Shown piece after piece: positions 18,092 through 26,589 of a DNA stretch of 64,000 bases. The DNA is taken from contig NZ_JBLUWW010000001.1 of the NCBI RefSeq assembly GCF_048323655.1, positions 372,001 through 436,000 of the forward strand. Reading direction: 5' to 3'. The notes beneath the pieces are model-generated. The model was not told where the DNA came from. It saw only the letters and a list, made by a program, of their open reading frames with translations, and ran no database searches. The translations under genes were made by a program, and so were the position numbers. Origin of the DNA: Salinimicrobium soli. GTDB lineage: Bacteria > Bacteroidota > Bacteroidia > Flavobacteriales > Flavobacteriaceae. The first letter of the stretch is position 1; every line of letters starts with the position of its first letter.

Positions 18092-20434
18092 TTACTGTTT
18101 TACAACAAACTGCTTGGTAACTTCTTTACCACCATCAGTTATTTTGACAAAATACATACCGGATACAAACCTGCTATCCAGTTCCAGGGTATATAGTCCA
18201 CCTCCTGAAATAGGGATCTGCATAAAGTCCTGACCATTAAAGTCGTGGACGCTTAATACAGCACCTGCAGATAGGCTGGAATTCACCTGTACGTTCAACT
18301 CCTGTGAAGCCGGGTTAGGATACAGCACCACCTGTTCTGCAGATAGCGTGTTGGCGTCTGCAGACAATACCTGTGCGGCTGTGGAAGTACATGGCCCGGG
18401 TTCATCACCATGATCCAGGTGACGTTGTTTTTGCTGTTCAGAAACATAAAGTGTTTTGGGAACTCCATTGTTTCCTATATGACATACTGGTTCTCCTCTA
18501 TTGAATATATAGTCATCACACGCATCAGGTATTTTATCCTTGTCAGTGTCTATTTTGTCATCTCCATCAGGGCAAATATCGAGACAATTAGGAACTCCAT
18601 CGTGATCGGAATCTAATGAAATTCCAGTGGCTGGATCCACTTGACCATCTCCTGTACATGGGGATCTCAATTCCTGATCACGACAATCTGGAACACCGTC
18701 TCCATCAGAGTCTTTTGTACCTGTGCATTGACAGGGTGCTGTTATACTGTTTCTATCATTAGGACATTCATCCTGACAGTTTGGAACACCGTCATTATCA
18801 CTGTCTAAGGAAACCCCTTTGTTGTCCACTGTTGAAGGACAAGGTGAATATAACTCTGCATCATTACAATCTAAAACTCCATCATTATCGCTGTCTAATG
18901 AAATTCCTCTATTGTCTACAAGTAATGGGCATGGTGAATTTATCTGCTCATCATTACAATCGGGTATTCCATCATTATCAGTGTCAACATCTGAGAATCC
19001 ACAACCGCACACACCTGGAGAAGTTTTTAACGGGTCATTTGGACATTCATCATTACAATCGGGTATTCCATCGTTATCAGTGTCAACATCTGAGAATCCA
19101 CAACCGCACACACCTGGAGAAGTTTTTAATGGGTCATTTGGACATTCATCATTACAATCTAAAACTCCATCATTATCACTGTCTAATGATATACCTCTAT
19201 TATCTACAATTGTTGGACAAGGGGAATTTATCTCCTCATCATTACAATCGGGTATTCCATCATTATCAGTGTCAAGATCTGAGAATCCACAACCGCACAC
19301 ACCCGGAGAAGTTTTTGACGGGTCATTTGGACATTCATCATTACAATCGGGTATTCCATCGTTATCAGTGTCAACATCTGAGAATCCACAACCGCACACA
19401 CCTGGAGAAGTTTTTAAGCGGTCATTTGGACAGTTGTCACAAACATCTCCCACACCGTCGCCATCAGTATCAGCCTGATCTGCATTAGCAGTGGAAGGAC
19501 AGTTATCGACGGCATCGCAAACTCCGTCGCCGTCTCCATCAGAGCATGCTTCACAGGCATCACCAATTCCGTTGCCATTAGTATCAGTCTGGTCAGAATT
19601 GGCAACTAAAGGACAATTGTCACAAGCATCTCCTACACCATCGCTATCACCGTCAAGTTGATCTGAATTAGCATTAGCGATACAATTATCACAAACATCT
19701 CCTTCTCCGTCAGCGTCACCGTCGGCTTGATTTGCATTTGCATTAGTTACACAATTATCACAGGCGTCTCCTAGTCCGTCACCATCAGTATCAGTTTGAT
19801 TGGCATTTGCAATAGCAGAACAATTATCACAAGCATTTCCCACACCATCGCCATCATTATCGGCCTGATCTGCATTAGAAGTGGAAGGACAGTTGTCACA
19901 GACGTCTCCCACTCCGTCACCATCATCGTCAGCCTGATCTGCATTAGAAGTGGAAGGACAATTGTCACAAGCATCTCCTACACCATCGCTATCACCATCA
20001 AGTTGATCTGCATTAGAAGTGGAAGGACAGTTGTCGTCTGCATCACAGATTCTGTCACTGTCAGAATCAAGGCAAGCGGGACATCCACTAACTTTCACAG
20101 GTATCACTTCACTGGTGCAAACAAAAGTGGATTCCACTATTCTCTCCACTTGAATATCTAAAACTGTTGTGGAAGGCTCGAAAGGGCCAAATGGAACAAA
20201 GATATTCATGGATTCAATTGGGGCTCCATATCCAGATCCAGTAGAAGGATCAATCACATGCACAAATGCAGAAGTTGCTCCCTGGAAATCAGTTATGCCT
20301 ACAAATAAGTAGAATTGTGGACAATTATTGGTATCCTCAGCATAGGCAATAATTGGAGTTTCAGTGGGAGCACAAGTCTGAGAATTAGAAGTAATTCCGA
20401 CTATTAACATCAAGAACAAAATAATTTTTTTCAT
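18092..20434 (-). CDS. Secreted thrombospondin type 3 repeat protein with T9SS sorting domain
   Basis: A 780-residue secreted protein. Signal peptide 1-19 (MKKIILFLMLIVGITSNSQ), a short N-terminal domain (20-115), then about 530 residues of Asp-rich calcium-binding TSP3 repeats (DSDGDGVGDACDNCP type, followed by a SPGVCGCGFSD/DTDNDGIPDCNDE type with paired cysteines). The last ~80 residues are a type IX secretion type A sorting domain (VVLYPNPASQELNV ... KQFVVKQ). It is expected to be exported by the type IX system and attached or released at the cell surface. There is no catalytic domain; a structural or adhesive role is the likely use. The gene ends in its own terminator. Confidence 0.93.
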   Translation of the reverse strand: MKKIILFLMLIVGITSNSQTCAPTETPIIAYAEDTNNCPQFYLFVGITDFQGATSAFVHVIDPSTGSGYGAPIESMNIFVPFGPFEPSTTVLDIQVERIVESTFVCTSEVIPVKVSGCPACLDSDSDRICDADDNCPSTSNADQLDGDSDGVGDACDNCPSTSNADQADDDGDGVGDVCDNCPSTSNADQADNDGDGVGNACDNCSAIANANQTDTDGDGLGDACDNCVTNANANQADGDADGEGDVCDNCIANANSDQLDGDSDGVGDACDNCPLVANSDQTDTNGNGIGDACEACSDGDGDGVCDAVDNCPSTANADQADTDGDGVGDVCDNCPNDRLKTSPGVCGCGFSDVDTDNDGIPDCNDECPNDPSKTSPGVCGCGFSDLDTDNDGIPDCNDEEINSPCPTIVDNRGISLDSDNDGVLDCNDECPNDPLKTSPGVCGCGFSDVDTDNDGIPDCNDECPNDPLKTSPGVCGCGFSDVDTDNDGIPDCNDEQINSPCPLLVDNRGISLDSDNDGVLDCNDAELYSPCPSTVDNKGVSLDSDNDGVPNCQDECPNDRNSITAPCQCTGTKDSDGDGVPDCRDQELRSPCTGDGQVDPATGISLDSDHDGVPNCLDICPDGDDKIDTDKDKIPDACDDYIFNRGEPVCHIGNNGVPKTLYVSEQQKQRHLDHGDEPGPCTSTAAQVLSADANTLSAEQVVLYPNPASQELNVQVNSSLSAGAVLSVHDFNGQDFMQIPISGGGLYTLELDSRFVSGMYFVKITDGGKEVTKQFVVKQ
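18860..19430. repeat. Higher-order DNA repeat inside the TSP3 gene
   Basis: Four near-identical 99-bp units begin at about 18987, 19086, 19275 and 19374. They come in two tandem pairs 288 bp apart, so a 96-codon block has been duplicated whole. Both pairs are followed by INSPCP...VDNRGISLDSDNDGVLDCND coding sequence. Reading frame is preserved. Confidence 0.85.
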
Positions 20435-20678
20435 AATAATGACTTTAGTAAATGGAGGCGATTAAACAAATACATATCTTCCTCTACTGTAAAAAATAAC
20501 AGCAGTATAGGATCCACTAAAGAGGGCTACAAAAAAAGGGGAGGAAGAACAACAGAAAAGGGAAGAAGGTCCTGCTGCTAATCTTTGCCAAGATAAAGAG
20601 AATTTTCAGGAGAAATATTAAGGGTTTTCCCCCATTATTTACCACAAAACACCAGTTCATGGGGTGCATAATAAAGAA

Positions 20679-20706
20679 AAAACCCACTTCTTTCGAAGCG
20701 GGTTTT
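20679..20706 (-). terminator. Terminator after the aldehyde dehydrogenase
   Basis: The same 28-base hairpin as at 18043-18070, 25 bases after the dehydrogenase stop. The 296-base gap 20435-20730 holds this hairpin and otherwise AT-rich DNA with a purine-rich run near 20530-20570; I see no gene there. Confidence 0.8.
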
Positions 20707-20730
20707 CTATAAATTCAACTAAACCTTGTA

Positions 20731-22284
20731 TTAAAGATCAAACTTGATCCCCTGTGCCAAAGGCAATTCGGTAGTATAGTTTATAGTATTGGTCTGGCGA
20801 CGCATATAGATCTTCCAGGCATCAGATCCTGATTCTCTACCTCCACCGGTCTCTTTTTCACCTCCAAAGGCTCCCCCGATCTCAGCTCCCGAAGTACCAA
20901 TGTTGACATTGGCGATCCCGCAGTCAGATCCTTCCACAGAAAGGAATCTTTCAGCCTCACGAAGGTTGTTGGTCATAATTGCTGAAGAAAGTCCCTGTTT
21001 TACTCCATTTTGAAGTTCCAGCGCATTTTCGAGGTCTCCGCTGTATTTCATCAGGTAAAGTACAGGAGCGAAAGTCTCGTGTTGAACGATCTCGAAGTGA
21101 TTTTGAGCTTCAGCGATCGCAGGTTTCACATAACATCCGCTTTCGAATCCTTCACCTTCCAAAACTCCTCCTTCAACCAGTATTTTACCGCCTTCTTCTA
21201 CTACTTTGTCTAAAGCAGCCTGATAGTTCTTCACGGCATCCTTGTCGATAAGCGGCCCCACGTGGTTGTTCTCGTCAAGTGGATTTCCTATTCTCAACTG
21301 TTTGTAAGCGTCAACAATGGCCTCTTTGACCTTATCATATACATCTTCGTGAACGATCAGTCTTCTGGTAGAAGTACAACGTTGCCCACAGGTACCTACC
21401 GCTCCAAAAACAGCTCCAATCACAGTGTTTTTTATATTGGCATCGGGAGTTACAATAATGGCGTTGTTACCTCCTAATTCAAGCAATGATTTTCCCAATC
21501 GGGCTGCCACAGCCTGTGCAACGATCTTACCCATTCTTATTGATCCCGTTGCAGAGATCAAAGGTACACGCTCATCTTTCGTCATCATTTCACCTACCTT
21601 GTAATCTCCTGTGATCAAACAGGAAATTCCTTCCGGAAGTCCGTTTTCTGAAAAGACTTTGGCTGCAATGTTTTGACATGCAACAGAGGTCATAGGAGTC
21701 TTTTCTGAACCCTTCCACACGCACACGTCACCACAAACCCATGCCAATGCAGTGTTCCAGGACCAAACGGCAACCGGGAAGTTAAAGGCTGAGATCACTC
21801 CCACAATTCCCAGTGGATGGTATTGTTCGTACATTCTGTGGCCCGGTCTTTCAGAATGCATGGTAAGTCCGTGCAATTGTCTCGAAAGTCCTACGGCAAA
21901 GTCGCAGATATCTATCATCTCCTGCACCTCTCCCAAACCTTCCTGGTAAGATTTTCCCATTTCATAAGAAACAAGTTTTCCAAGTGGCTCTTTAAGTCTT
22001 CTCAGTTCATCATTGAATTTTCGAACGATCTCTCCGCGTTGTGGAGAAGGCATTTTGCGCCAGGTCTTAAAAGCTTCGGAAGCTGTAGAAATGACCTTTT
22101 CGTAATCTTCTTTGGTGGTAGTTTTTACTTTTCCTATCAAAGCACCATCTACAGGAGAATAAGAAGCTATTTCCTCTCCCGAAGAGAACCAGTTTTTTCC
22201 GGTAGAAGTACCATTATTAATATCCTGAAGGCCGAGTTCTTTCAGAGCCTCGTCAATGCCGAATTTTTCTGCTATTGCACTCAT
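20731..22284 (-). CDS. ALDH7-family aldehyde dehydrogenase (aminoadipate semialdehyde type)
   Basis: A 517-residue enzyme of the ALDH7 (antiquitin) class. Hallmarks: WNTALAWVCGDVCVWKGSEKT, catalytic Glu in LLELGGNNAI, catalytic Cys in GTCGQRCTSTRR, and the C-terminal GGGRESGSDAWKIYMRRQTNT. ALDH7 enzymes oxidise L-2-aminoadipate 6-semialdehyde to 2-aminoadipate in lysine breakdown using NAD+. The next gene upstream on the same strand is 3-hydroxyanthranilate dioxygenase, 84 bases away, so both may belong to one amino-acid catabolism transcript. Aminomuconate semialdehyde oxidation is an alternative substrate, less likely given the ALDH7 signature. Confidence 0.93.
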   Translation of the reverse strand: MSAIAEKFGIDEALKELGLQDINNGTSTGKNWFSSGEEIASYSPVDGALIGKVKTTTKEDYEKVISTASEAFKTWRKMPSPQRGEIVRKFNDELRRLKEPLGKLVSYEMGKSYQEGLGEVQEMIDICDFAVGLSRQLHGLTMHSERPGHRMYEQYHPLGIVGVISAFNFPVAVWSWNTALAWVCGDVCVWKGSEKTPMTSVACQNIAAKVFSENGLPEGISCLITGDYKVGEMMTKDERVPLISATGSIRMGKIVAQAVAARLGKSLLELGGNNAIIVTPDANIKNTVIGAVFGAVGTCGQRCTSTRRLIVHEDVYDKVKEAIVDAYKQLRIGNPLDENNHVGPLIDKDAVKNYQAALDKVVEEGGKILVEGGVLEGEGFESGCYVKPAIAEAQNHFEIVQHETFAPVLYLMKYSGDLENALELQNGVKQGLSSAIMTNNLREAERFLSVEGSDCGIANVNIGTSGAEIGGAFGGEKETGGGRESGSDAWKIYMRRQTNTINYTTELPLAQGIKFDL

Positions 22285-22368
22285 TAATTACGTTGTTTTT
22301 ATTGTATTTGTTTGGATTGTTGCGAATATAAAAATTTAAAGACGGAAAGCCCATTTTTGGGACTCCTT

Positions 22369-22893
22369 CTATTTAGAAGGCTTTTCCATAACGGTCCCAC
22401 ATTTATTGCAGGTGCGAAGTTCTTTGCTGTTATAGAAATGTTCGAAATGTCTCAGAAAATCAGTTTCTATATCGTTCAGGGGAAAATACACCTCGTACAA
22501 TTTATTGTTGCAGTTCTCACAATACCATAAAAGGCCATCCTTAGCATCCATGTCTACCCTTTTTCGTTCCACGACCAGACCTACAGATCCCTCAGTACGT
22601 TCAGGGGAATGCGGTACTTTTGCAGGATGCAGGTACATGTCGCCGGGTCCCAGTTCAAAAGTCTTCTTTTTGCCATCTTCCTGAATATGCACCCTTATTG
22701 TCCCTTCCAGCTGGTAAAACAATTCTTCGGTTTCATTGTAGTGATAATCCTTACGGGAGTTTGGTCCGCCCACCACCATTACAATATAATCTTCGGCTTC
22801 AGGATAAAGGCTTTTATTGGCTACCGGGGGCTTCAAAAGATCCCGGTTCTGTTCGATCCACTTGTTGAGATTGAAAGGCTTCAGTGCAGACAT
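22369..22893 (-). CDS. nbaC: 3-hydroxyanthranilate 3,4-dioxygenase
   Basis: A 174-residue cupin dioxygenase of kynurenine/tryptophan breakdown. Iron ligands are His and Glu in RKDYHYNETEELFYQLEG and the His in HPAKVPHSPER. The bacterial-type C-terminal rubredoxin-like knuckle is present as two CxxC pairs (CENC and CNKC). It converts 3-hydroxyanthranilate to aminocarboxymuconate semialdehyde. The other kynurenine genes are not in the window. It is divergent from the isoaspartyl peptidase gene. Confidence 0.96.
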   Translation of the reverse strand: MSALKPFNLNKWIEQNRDLLKPPVANKSLYPEAEDYIVMVVGGPNSRKDYHYNETEELFYQLEGTIRVHIQEDGKKKTFELGPGDMYLHPAKVPHSPERTEGSVGLVVERKRVDMDAKDGLLWYCENCNNKLYEVYFPLNDIETDFLRHFEHFYNSKELRTCNKCGTVMEKPSK

Positions 22894-23024
22894 ACATGGT
22901 TTTTTAAAAACTTAAATTTACGGATTCTTTGATTAACCGCAGCGGGAAGCTGCAGATGCTTTTCTTCGGAAAGAGCAGCGGAATTAAATTTTTCCTAACT
23001 TTCAAGTCAAAATCAACACAGATC

Positions 23025-24095
23025 ATGAAAAAAATATTCTTCCTTCTATCTATTCTTTGCTTCATAGGTTGTAATGACAAAACTTCTGAAAATCCTTCCG
23101 AAGCCAATCCAACCCCTACCACTTCCGCAGAAAAAGACACCCTTCCTAATTTCGGGATCGTGATACACGGGGGTGCCGGAACTATCCTAAAAGAAAATAT
23201 GACCGATTCGCTGGAGATGGCATACAAAGCAAAATTGGAAGAAGCGATCAGGACGGGACACGAGATCCTTGCCAATGGAGGGACAGCACTGGAGGCCGTT
23301 CAAAGGACTATTAATGTAATGGAAGATTCCCCTTTATTCAATGCCGGGAAAGGAGCGGTTTTTACTAATCAGGGCACCAATGAATTGGATTCGTCAATCA
23401 TGGACGGGGAAACTCTGAACGCCGGAGCGGTGGCCGGAGTAACGATCGTAAAGAATCCTATAAACCTGGCCTATGAAGTAATGGTGAATTCGGAGCACGT
23501 TTTGCTCTCCGGAAAGGGAGCCGAACAGTTTGCCAAAGAACAAGGATTGGAAATTGTTGATCCGCAGTATTTCTACACTCAAAACCGGTACGAAAGTTTG
23601 CTTCGCGTTCGGGAGGCTGAAGAAGCGAAAAAAGCCGGGAATAAAACCGCATTTTACGATCCTTTTATAAAAGATTCCAAGTTTGGAACAGTAGGTTGTG
23701 CAGCTTTAGACAAGAATGGAAACCTGGCGGCGGGAACTTCTACCGGTGGGATGACCAACAAGAAATACAATCGTATTGGTGATGCTCCTATCATTGGTGC
23801 CGGCACCTATGCAAATAATGCCACCTGTGCGGTTTCGAGTACCGGGTGGGGAGAATTCTTTATCCGCGGAATGGTGGCTCATGATATTTCAGCACTTATG
23901 GAGTATAAAGGCCTGAGCCTACAGGAAGCTGCGCGCCTCGTTATTCAGGAAAAAATTCCGGCCCTGGGCGGAGACGGGGGAATTGTAGCCATAGATCACA
24001 ATGGAAATGTCGCAATGGAATTCAATACCGCGGGGATGTATCGGGCGAAGATGAATCGTGATGGGGAGCTCGAGATCGGGATTTACGGGGAGTAA
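23025..24095 (+). CDS. Isoaspartyl peptidase/L-asparaginase, lipoprotein form
   Basis: A 356-residue Ntn-hydrolase of the plant-type asparaginase family. I start at the ATG at 23025, because it gives a lipoprotein signal (MKKIFFLLSILCFIGC); the upstream ATG at 22929 would hide it. The nucleophile Thr lies in GTVGCAALD, where self-cleavage makes alpha and beta chains, and TSTGGMTNK and GTGEFF-like GWGEFFIRG follow. It hydrolyses isoaspartyl dipeptides or asparagine, here probably in the periplasm or outer membrane. Residues 17-40 are a Pro/Thr/Ser spacer. Confidence 0.94.
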   Translation: MKKIFFLLSILCFIGCNDKTSENPSEANPTPTTSAEKDTLPNFGIVIHGGAGTILKENMTDSLEMAYKAKLEEAIRTGHEILANGGTALEAVQRTINVMEDSPLFNAGKGAVFTNQGTNELDSSIMDGETLNAGAVAGVTIVKNPINLAYEVMVNSEHVLLSGKGAEQFAKEQGLEIVDPQYFYTQNRYESLLRVREAEEAKKAGNKTAFYDPFIKDSKFGTVGCAALDKNGNLAAGTSTGGMTNKKYNRIGDAPIIGAGTYANNATCAVSSTGWGEFFIRGMVAHDISALMEYKGLSLQEAARLVIQEKIPALGGDGGIVAIDHNGNVAMEFNTAGMYRAKMNRDGELEIGIYGE

Positions 24096-24101
24096 CAAAG
24101 G

Positions 24102-24134
24102 AACTTTGGCAAAGTTTCGAACTTTGCCAAAGTT
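24102..24134. repeat. Perfect REP-like palindrome 5' of the transposase
   Basis: AACTTTGGCAAAGTT (24102-24116) and its exact complement AACTTTGCCAAAGTT (24120-24134) are separated by TCG. It ends 6 bases before the transposase ATG and starts 7 bases after the peptidase stop, so it could also serve as the peptidase's RNA 3' hairpin. Confidence 0.9.
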
Positions 24135-24140
24135 GATACA

Positions 24141-24719
24141 ATGGAAGTACTAGAACCTGATAAATATTATCATATCTATAATCGTGCAAATGGCAACGAG
24201 AAGATCTTTTTGAATAAGGGCAACTATTCATTCTTTTTGCATAAATATCAACAGCATATTCAGCCCATTGCCAATACGCTTTGCTATTGTCTCATGCCAA
24301 ATCACTTTCACTTTCTTATAAAAATTCGACCTTCAGAGGAAATAGAACAAACGGGACATGAGGACCCCTCAAAAATGGGCCTGTACTGCAGCAAAAAATT
24401 TTCAAATTTCTTTAGTTCCTATGCTCAGGCTTATAATAAACAGCACAACAGAACCGGAAGTCTTTTTCAAAAGAACTTTAAAAGGAAAATAGTTGATTCT
24501 GAAAAGTATCTTTTTCAGCTCATCCATTATATACATTTAAATCCAGTAAGAGCGAACCTGGTCGAAAAACCGGAGGATTGGGAATTCTCTTCCTATCAAA
24601 AGCTTACTTCTACAGGACCTACCTTTCTCCAAAAAAAGGAAATTCTGGGCTTGTATGATGGTATTGAAAATTTTGAATATGTACATTCCAAGATCATATC
24701 TTATGATGATTTAATTTGA
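24141..24719 (+). CDS. REP-associated tyrosine transposase (RAYT, TnpA_REP)
   Basis: A 192-residue single-domain transposase of the Y1/HUH type. The HUH motif is H55-F-H57 in MPNHFHFLI; the catalytic-Tyr helix is in LIHYIHLNPVRANLV; YYHIYNRANGNEKIF at the start and WEFSSYQ near the end are family marks. RAYTs nick DNA at small palindromes (REPs) and are thought to spread or maintain them. The gene is bracketed by palindromes with a shared core, as expected. The frame is intact and could be functional. Confidence 0.95.
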   Translation: MEVLEPDKYYHIYNRANGNEKIFLNKGNYSFFLHKYQQHIQPIANTLCYCLMPNHFHFLIKIRPSEEIEQTGHEDPSKMGLYCSKKFSNFFSSYAQAYNKQHNRTGSLFQKNFKRKIVDSEKYLFQLIHYIHLNPVRANLVEKPEDWEFSSYQKLTSTGPTFLQKKEILGLYDGIENFEYVHSKIISYDDLI

Positions 24720-24731
24720 TTATAAAGATTT

Positions 24732-24830
24732 CAGATTTGCCAAAGTTCTCATTACCGGAGCAGGAATTCTTGGATTTTGTTTTATTTCAGGAAAAGCTGA
24801 TTTTAAATCCGATAAACTTTGGCAAATCTG
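24732..24830. repeat. 16-bp inverted repeat 3' of the transposase
   Basis: CAGATTTGCCAAAGTT (24732-24747) is exactly complementary to AACTTTGGCAAATCTG (24815-24830), 67 bases apart. It shares the core TTTGCCAAAGTT with the palindrome before the transposase. This paired arrangement resembles a REPIN (two REPs in opposite orientation). Confidence 0.9.
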
Positions 24831-24916
24831 TCATTAGTAAAACGGAAGGTATTCTTGTACCTACAACTTTAACATAGTTTTAAGTTCCTTTAGTTCGGAA
24901 GATTCAGAACCAAACC

Positions 24917-24924
24917 TATCTTTG
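24917..24924 (+). promoter_or_regulatory. -7 element (TATCTTTG) of the regulator/efflux operon
   Basis: An exact TAnnTTTG match, 17 bases before the regulator ATG, giving a leader of about 10-12 bases. This suggests the regulator drives its own operon promoter, although an operator is not evident. Confidence 0.55.
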
Positions 24925-24941
24925 CGGCTTTAATTCTCCGA

Positions 24942-25457
24942 ATGGAAGAAGATAAACTGGAGCATCAGAAAAAGAACCTCATTGAAAGGTTGGGTGTACT
25001 GCTGGAAAAAAAACATCAGCTGGCACCTCTTGCTGCCCGTATAGTATCGACACTGGTCATGAATGGCCAAATGGGAGTTACTTTTGATGAGTTGGTAAAC
25101 GACCTGTGTGCCAGTAAAAGCACCATCTCCACTCACCTGGAAAACCTTCAAACGACTAAAAAGATTAGGTACTTCACCAAGCCGGGTGATCGCAAAAGAT
25201 ATTTTGTGATCAATCCTGATCTCACTTTAGAAATGATCGATGAGACAGTTGCAGCCTGGAGGAATGAACAAGAGCTACAAGAAGAGATCCTTCAGTACAA
25301 ACAACAACGGAATAAGATCAGAAAAGAAAACCAAGAGCCTCTTTTCAACCTTGAATTTCACGAGAACCTGTTGATATTCCTGGAGGAATCAACCGCTGCA
25401 ATTACCAAATTGAAAGCACAGATCATTAAAAAATCAGATAAAAACGAGCTAACATAA
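24942..25457 (+). CDS. GbsR/MarR-family transcriptional regulator
   Basis: A 171-residue DNA-binding protein. A winged helix-turn-helix occupies about 25-100 (LAARIVSTLVMNGQMGVTFDELVNDLCASKSTISTHLENL), followed by a wing (RYFTKPGDRKRYFVINPD) and a long C-terminal helix for dimerisation. The pattern is that of the GbsR branch of MarR regulators. It is 7 bases before the efflux adaptor gene and is likely a local repressor of the RND operon responding to its substrates. Confidence 0.9.
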   Translation: MEEDKLEHQKKNLIERLGVLLEKKHQLAPLAARIVSTLVMNGQMGVTFDELVNDLCASKSTISTHLENLQTTKKIRYFTKPGDRKRYFVINPDLTLEMIDETVAAWRNEQELQEEILQYKQQRNKIRKENQEPLFNLEFHENLLIFLEESTAAITKLKAQIIKKSDKNELT

Positions 25458-25464
25458 GATCAAT

Positions 25465-26580
25465 ATGAGAAAAATAAGTCTTCTGGGATTGGCAATGAGC
25501 ACCTTCCTATTCATTTCCTGCGGCGATAATGAAGCCACTCCCCCGGCACAGGGTCCGGCACCATTTCCGGTAATTGAGGTTCCATTGAGAACTGTTACCG
25601 GATACACCTCCTTCCCGGTTAGTATTGAAGGAACCGTGAATAGTGCGGTGCGGGCAAAAGTTCCCGGATACATTACTTCGGTTCTCGTTGATGAGGGAGA
25701 AAAAGTGCGCAAGGGACAGATCCTTTTTAAACTCGAAACCCAATCTCTTTCCCAGGAAGCGGGTGCAGCAAAAGCTAATGTCAATGCTGCTCAGGTTGAA
25801 GTAGATAAATTAAAACCTCTTGTGGAAAAAGGGATCATTAGCAATGTACAGCTTGAGACAGCAAAGGCCCGATTGGAACAGGCAAAAGCAAATTACAGCA
25901 GTATTGCTGCCAGTATTGATTATGCGAATATCAAAAGTCCGGTAGACGGTTTTGTAGGTGCCATTCCTTTCAGAGAGGGAGCTTTAATTAGTCCTAATGA
26001 TCCAAAGCCTTTGACCACAGTTTCAGACATTGATGAAGTTTATGGCTTTTTCTCCATGAATGAAGAAGATTATCTTGATTTCCTGCAAAATGCTCCCGGA
26101 AAGGATCGTTCAGAAAAAATAAATAATTTCCCTCCTGTACAGTTGCAACTTGTCAACGGAGAGATCTATGATTCAGAAGGGAAAATAGAAACCGTTACCG
26201 GACAGGTGGATCCATCTACCGGAACCGTAAATTTTAGAGCCGTTTTTCCAAACCCTAACCACATCCTGGCTAGCGGTAACAGCGGAAAGATCAGGATACC
26301 ACGTACCTATGAAAATGTTCCCGTTGTTCCGGAATCTGCTTCTTTTGAACAACAAGCAAGGGTGTATGTGTACGGGGTACAGGGAGATACCCTGGCAGTT
26401 TCTGTGCCTATTGAAGTGAAAGACAGGGTAAATAATCTTATAGTAGTAGAATCGGGATTAAAAGAAGGAGACAGGATAGTAGCTCAGGGAGTAGGAAAAC
26501 TTCGGAATAACACTCCTATTAAACCACAGCCCATTCCTTTTGACAGTATTGCCAATTCCATTCAACCGGTTTTTAAATAA
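25465..26580 (+). CDS. RND efflux periplasmic adaptor (membrane fusion protein)
   Basis: A 371-residue lipoprotein (lipobox LFISC near residue 18). The usual order is visible: beta barrel/lipoyl segments (TVNSAVRAKVPGYITSVLVDEGEKVRKGQILFKLE), an alpha hairpin (about 95-135), the second lipoyl half, then a beta barrel and membrane-proximal domain (GLKEGDRIVAQGVGKLRNNTP). It links the inner membrane RND pump encoded next to the outer membrane channel. It is the second gene of the operon. Confidence 0.95.
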   Translation: MRKISLLGLAMSTFLFISCGDNEATPPAQGPAPFPVIEVPLRTVTGYTSFPVSIEGTVNSAVRAKVPGYITSVLVDEGEKVRKGQILFKLETQSLSQEAGAAKANVNAAQVEVDKLKPLVEKGIISNVQLETAKARLEQAKANYSSIAASIDYANIKSPVDGFVGAIPFREGALISPNDPKPLTTVSDIDEVYGFFSMNEEDYLDFLQNAPGKDRSEKINNFPPVQLQLVNGEIYDSEGKIETVTGQVDPSTGTVNFRAVFPNPNHILASGNSGKIRIPRTYENVPVVPESASFEQQARVYVYGVQGDTLAVSVPIEVKDRVNNLIVVESGLKEGDRIVAQGVGKLRNNTPIKPQPIPFDSIANSIQPVFK

Positions 26581-26589
26581 CGTATTGAG

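Noticed and set aside
18781..19488. Plus-strand ORFs of 235 and 219 residues opposite the TSP3 gene
   Set aside because: They mirror the repeated TSP3 codons of the true gene and have a repetitive composition unlike real proteins.
22929..23024. A longer N-terminus for the isoaspartyl peptidase
   Set aside because: It would place 32 residues before a clean lipoprotein signal that begins at 23025.
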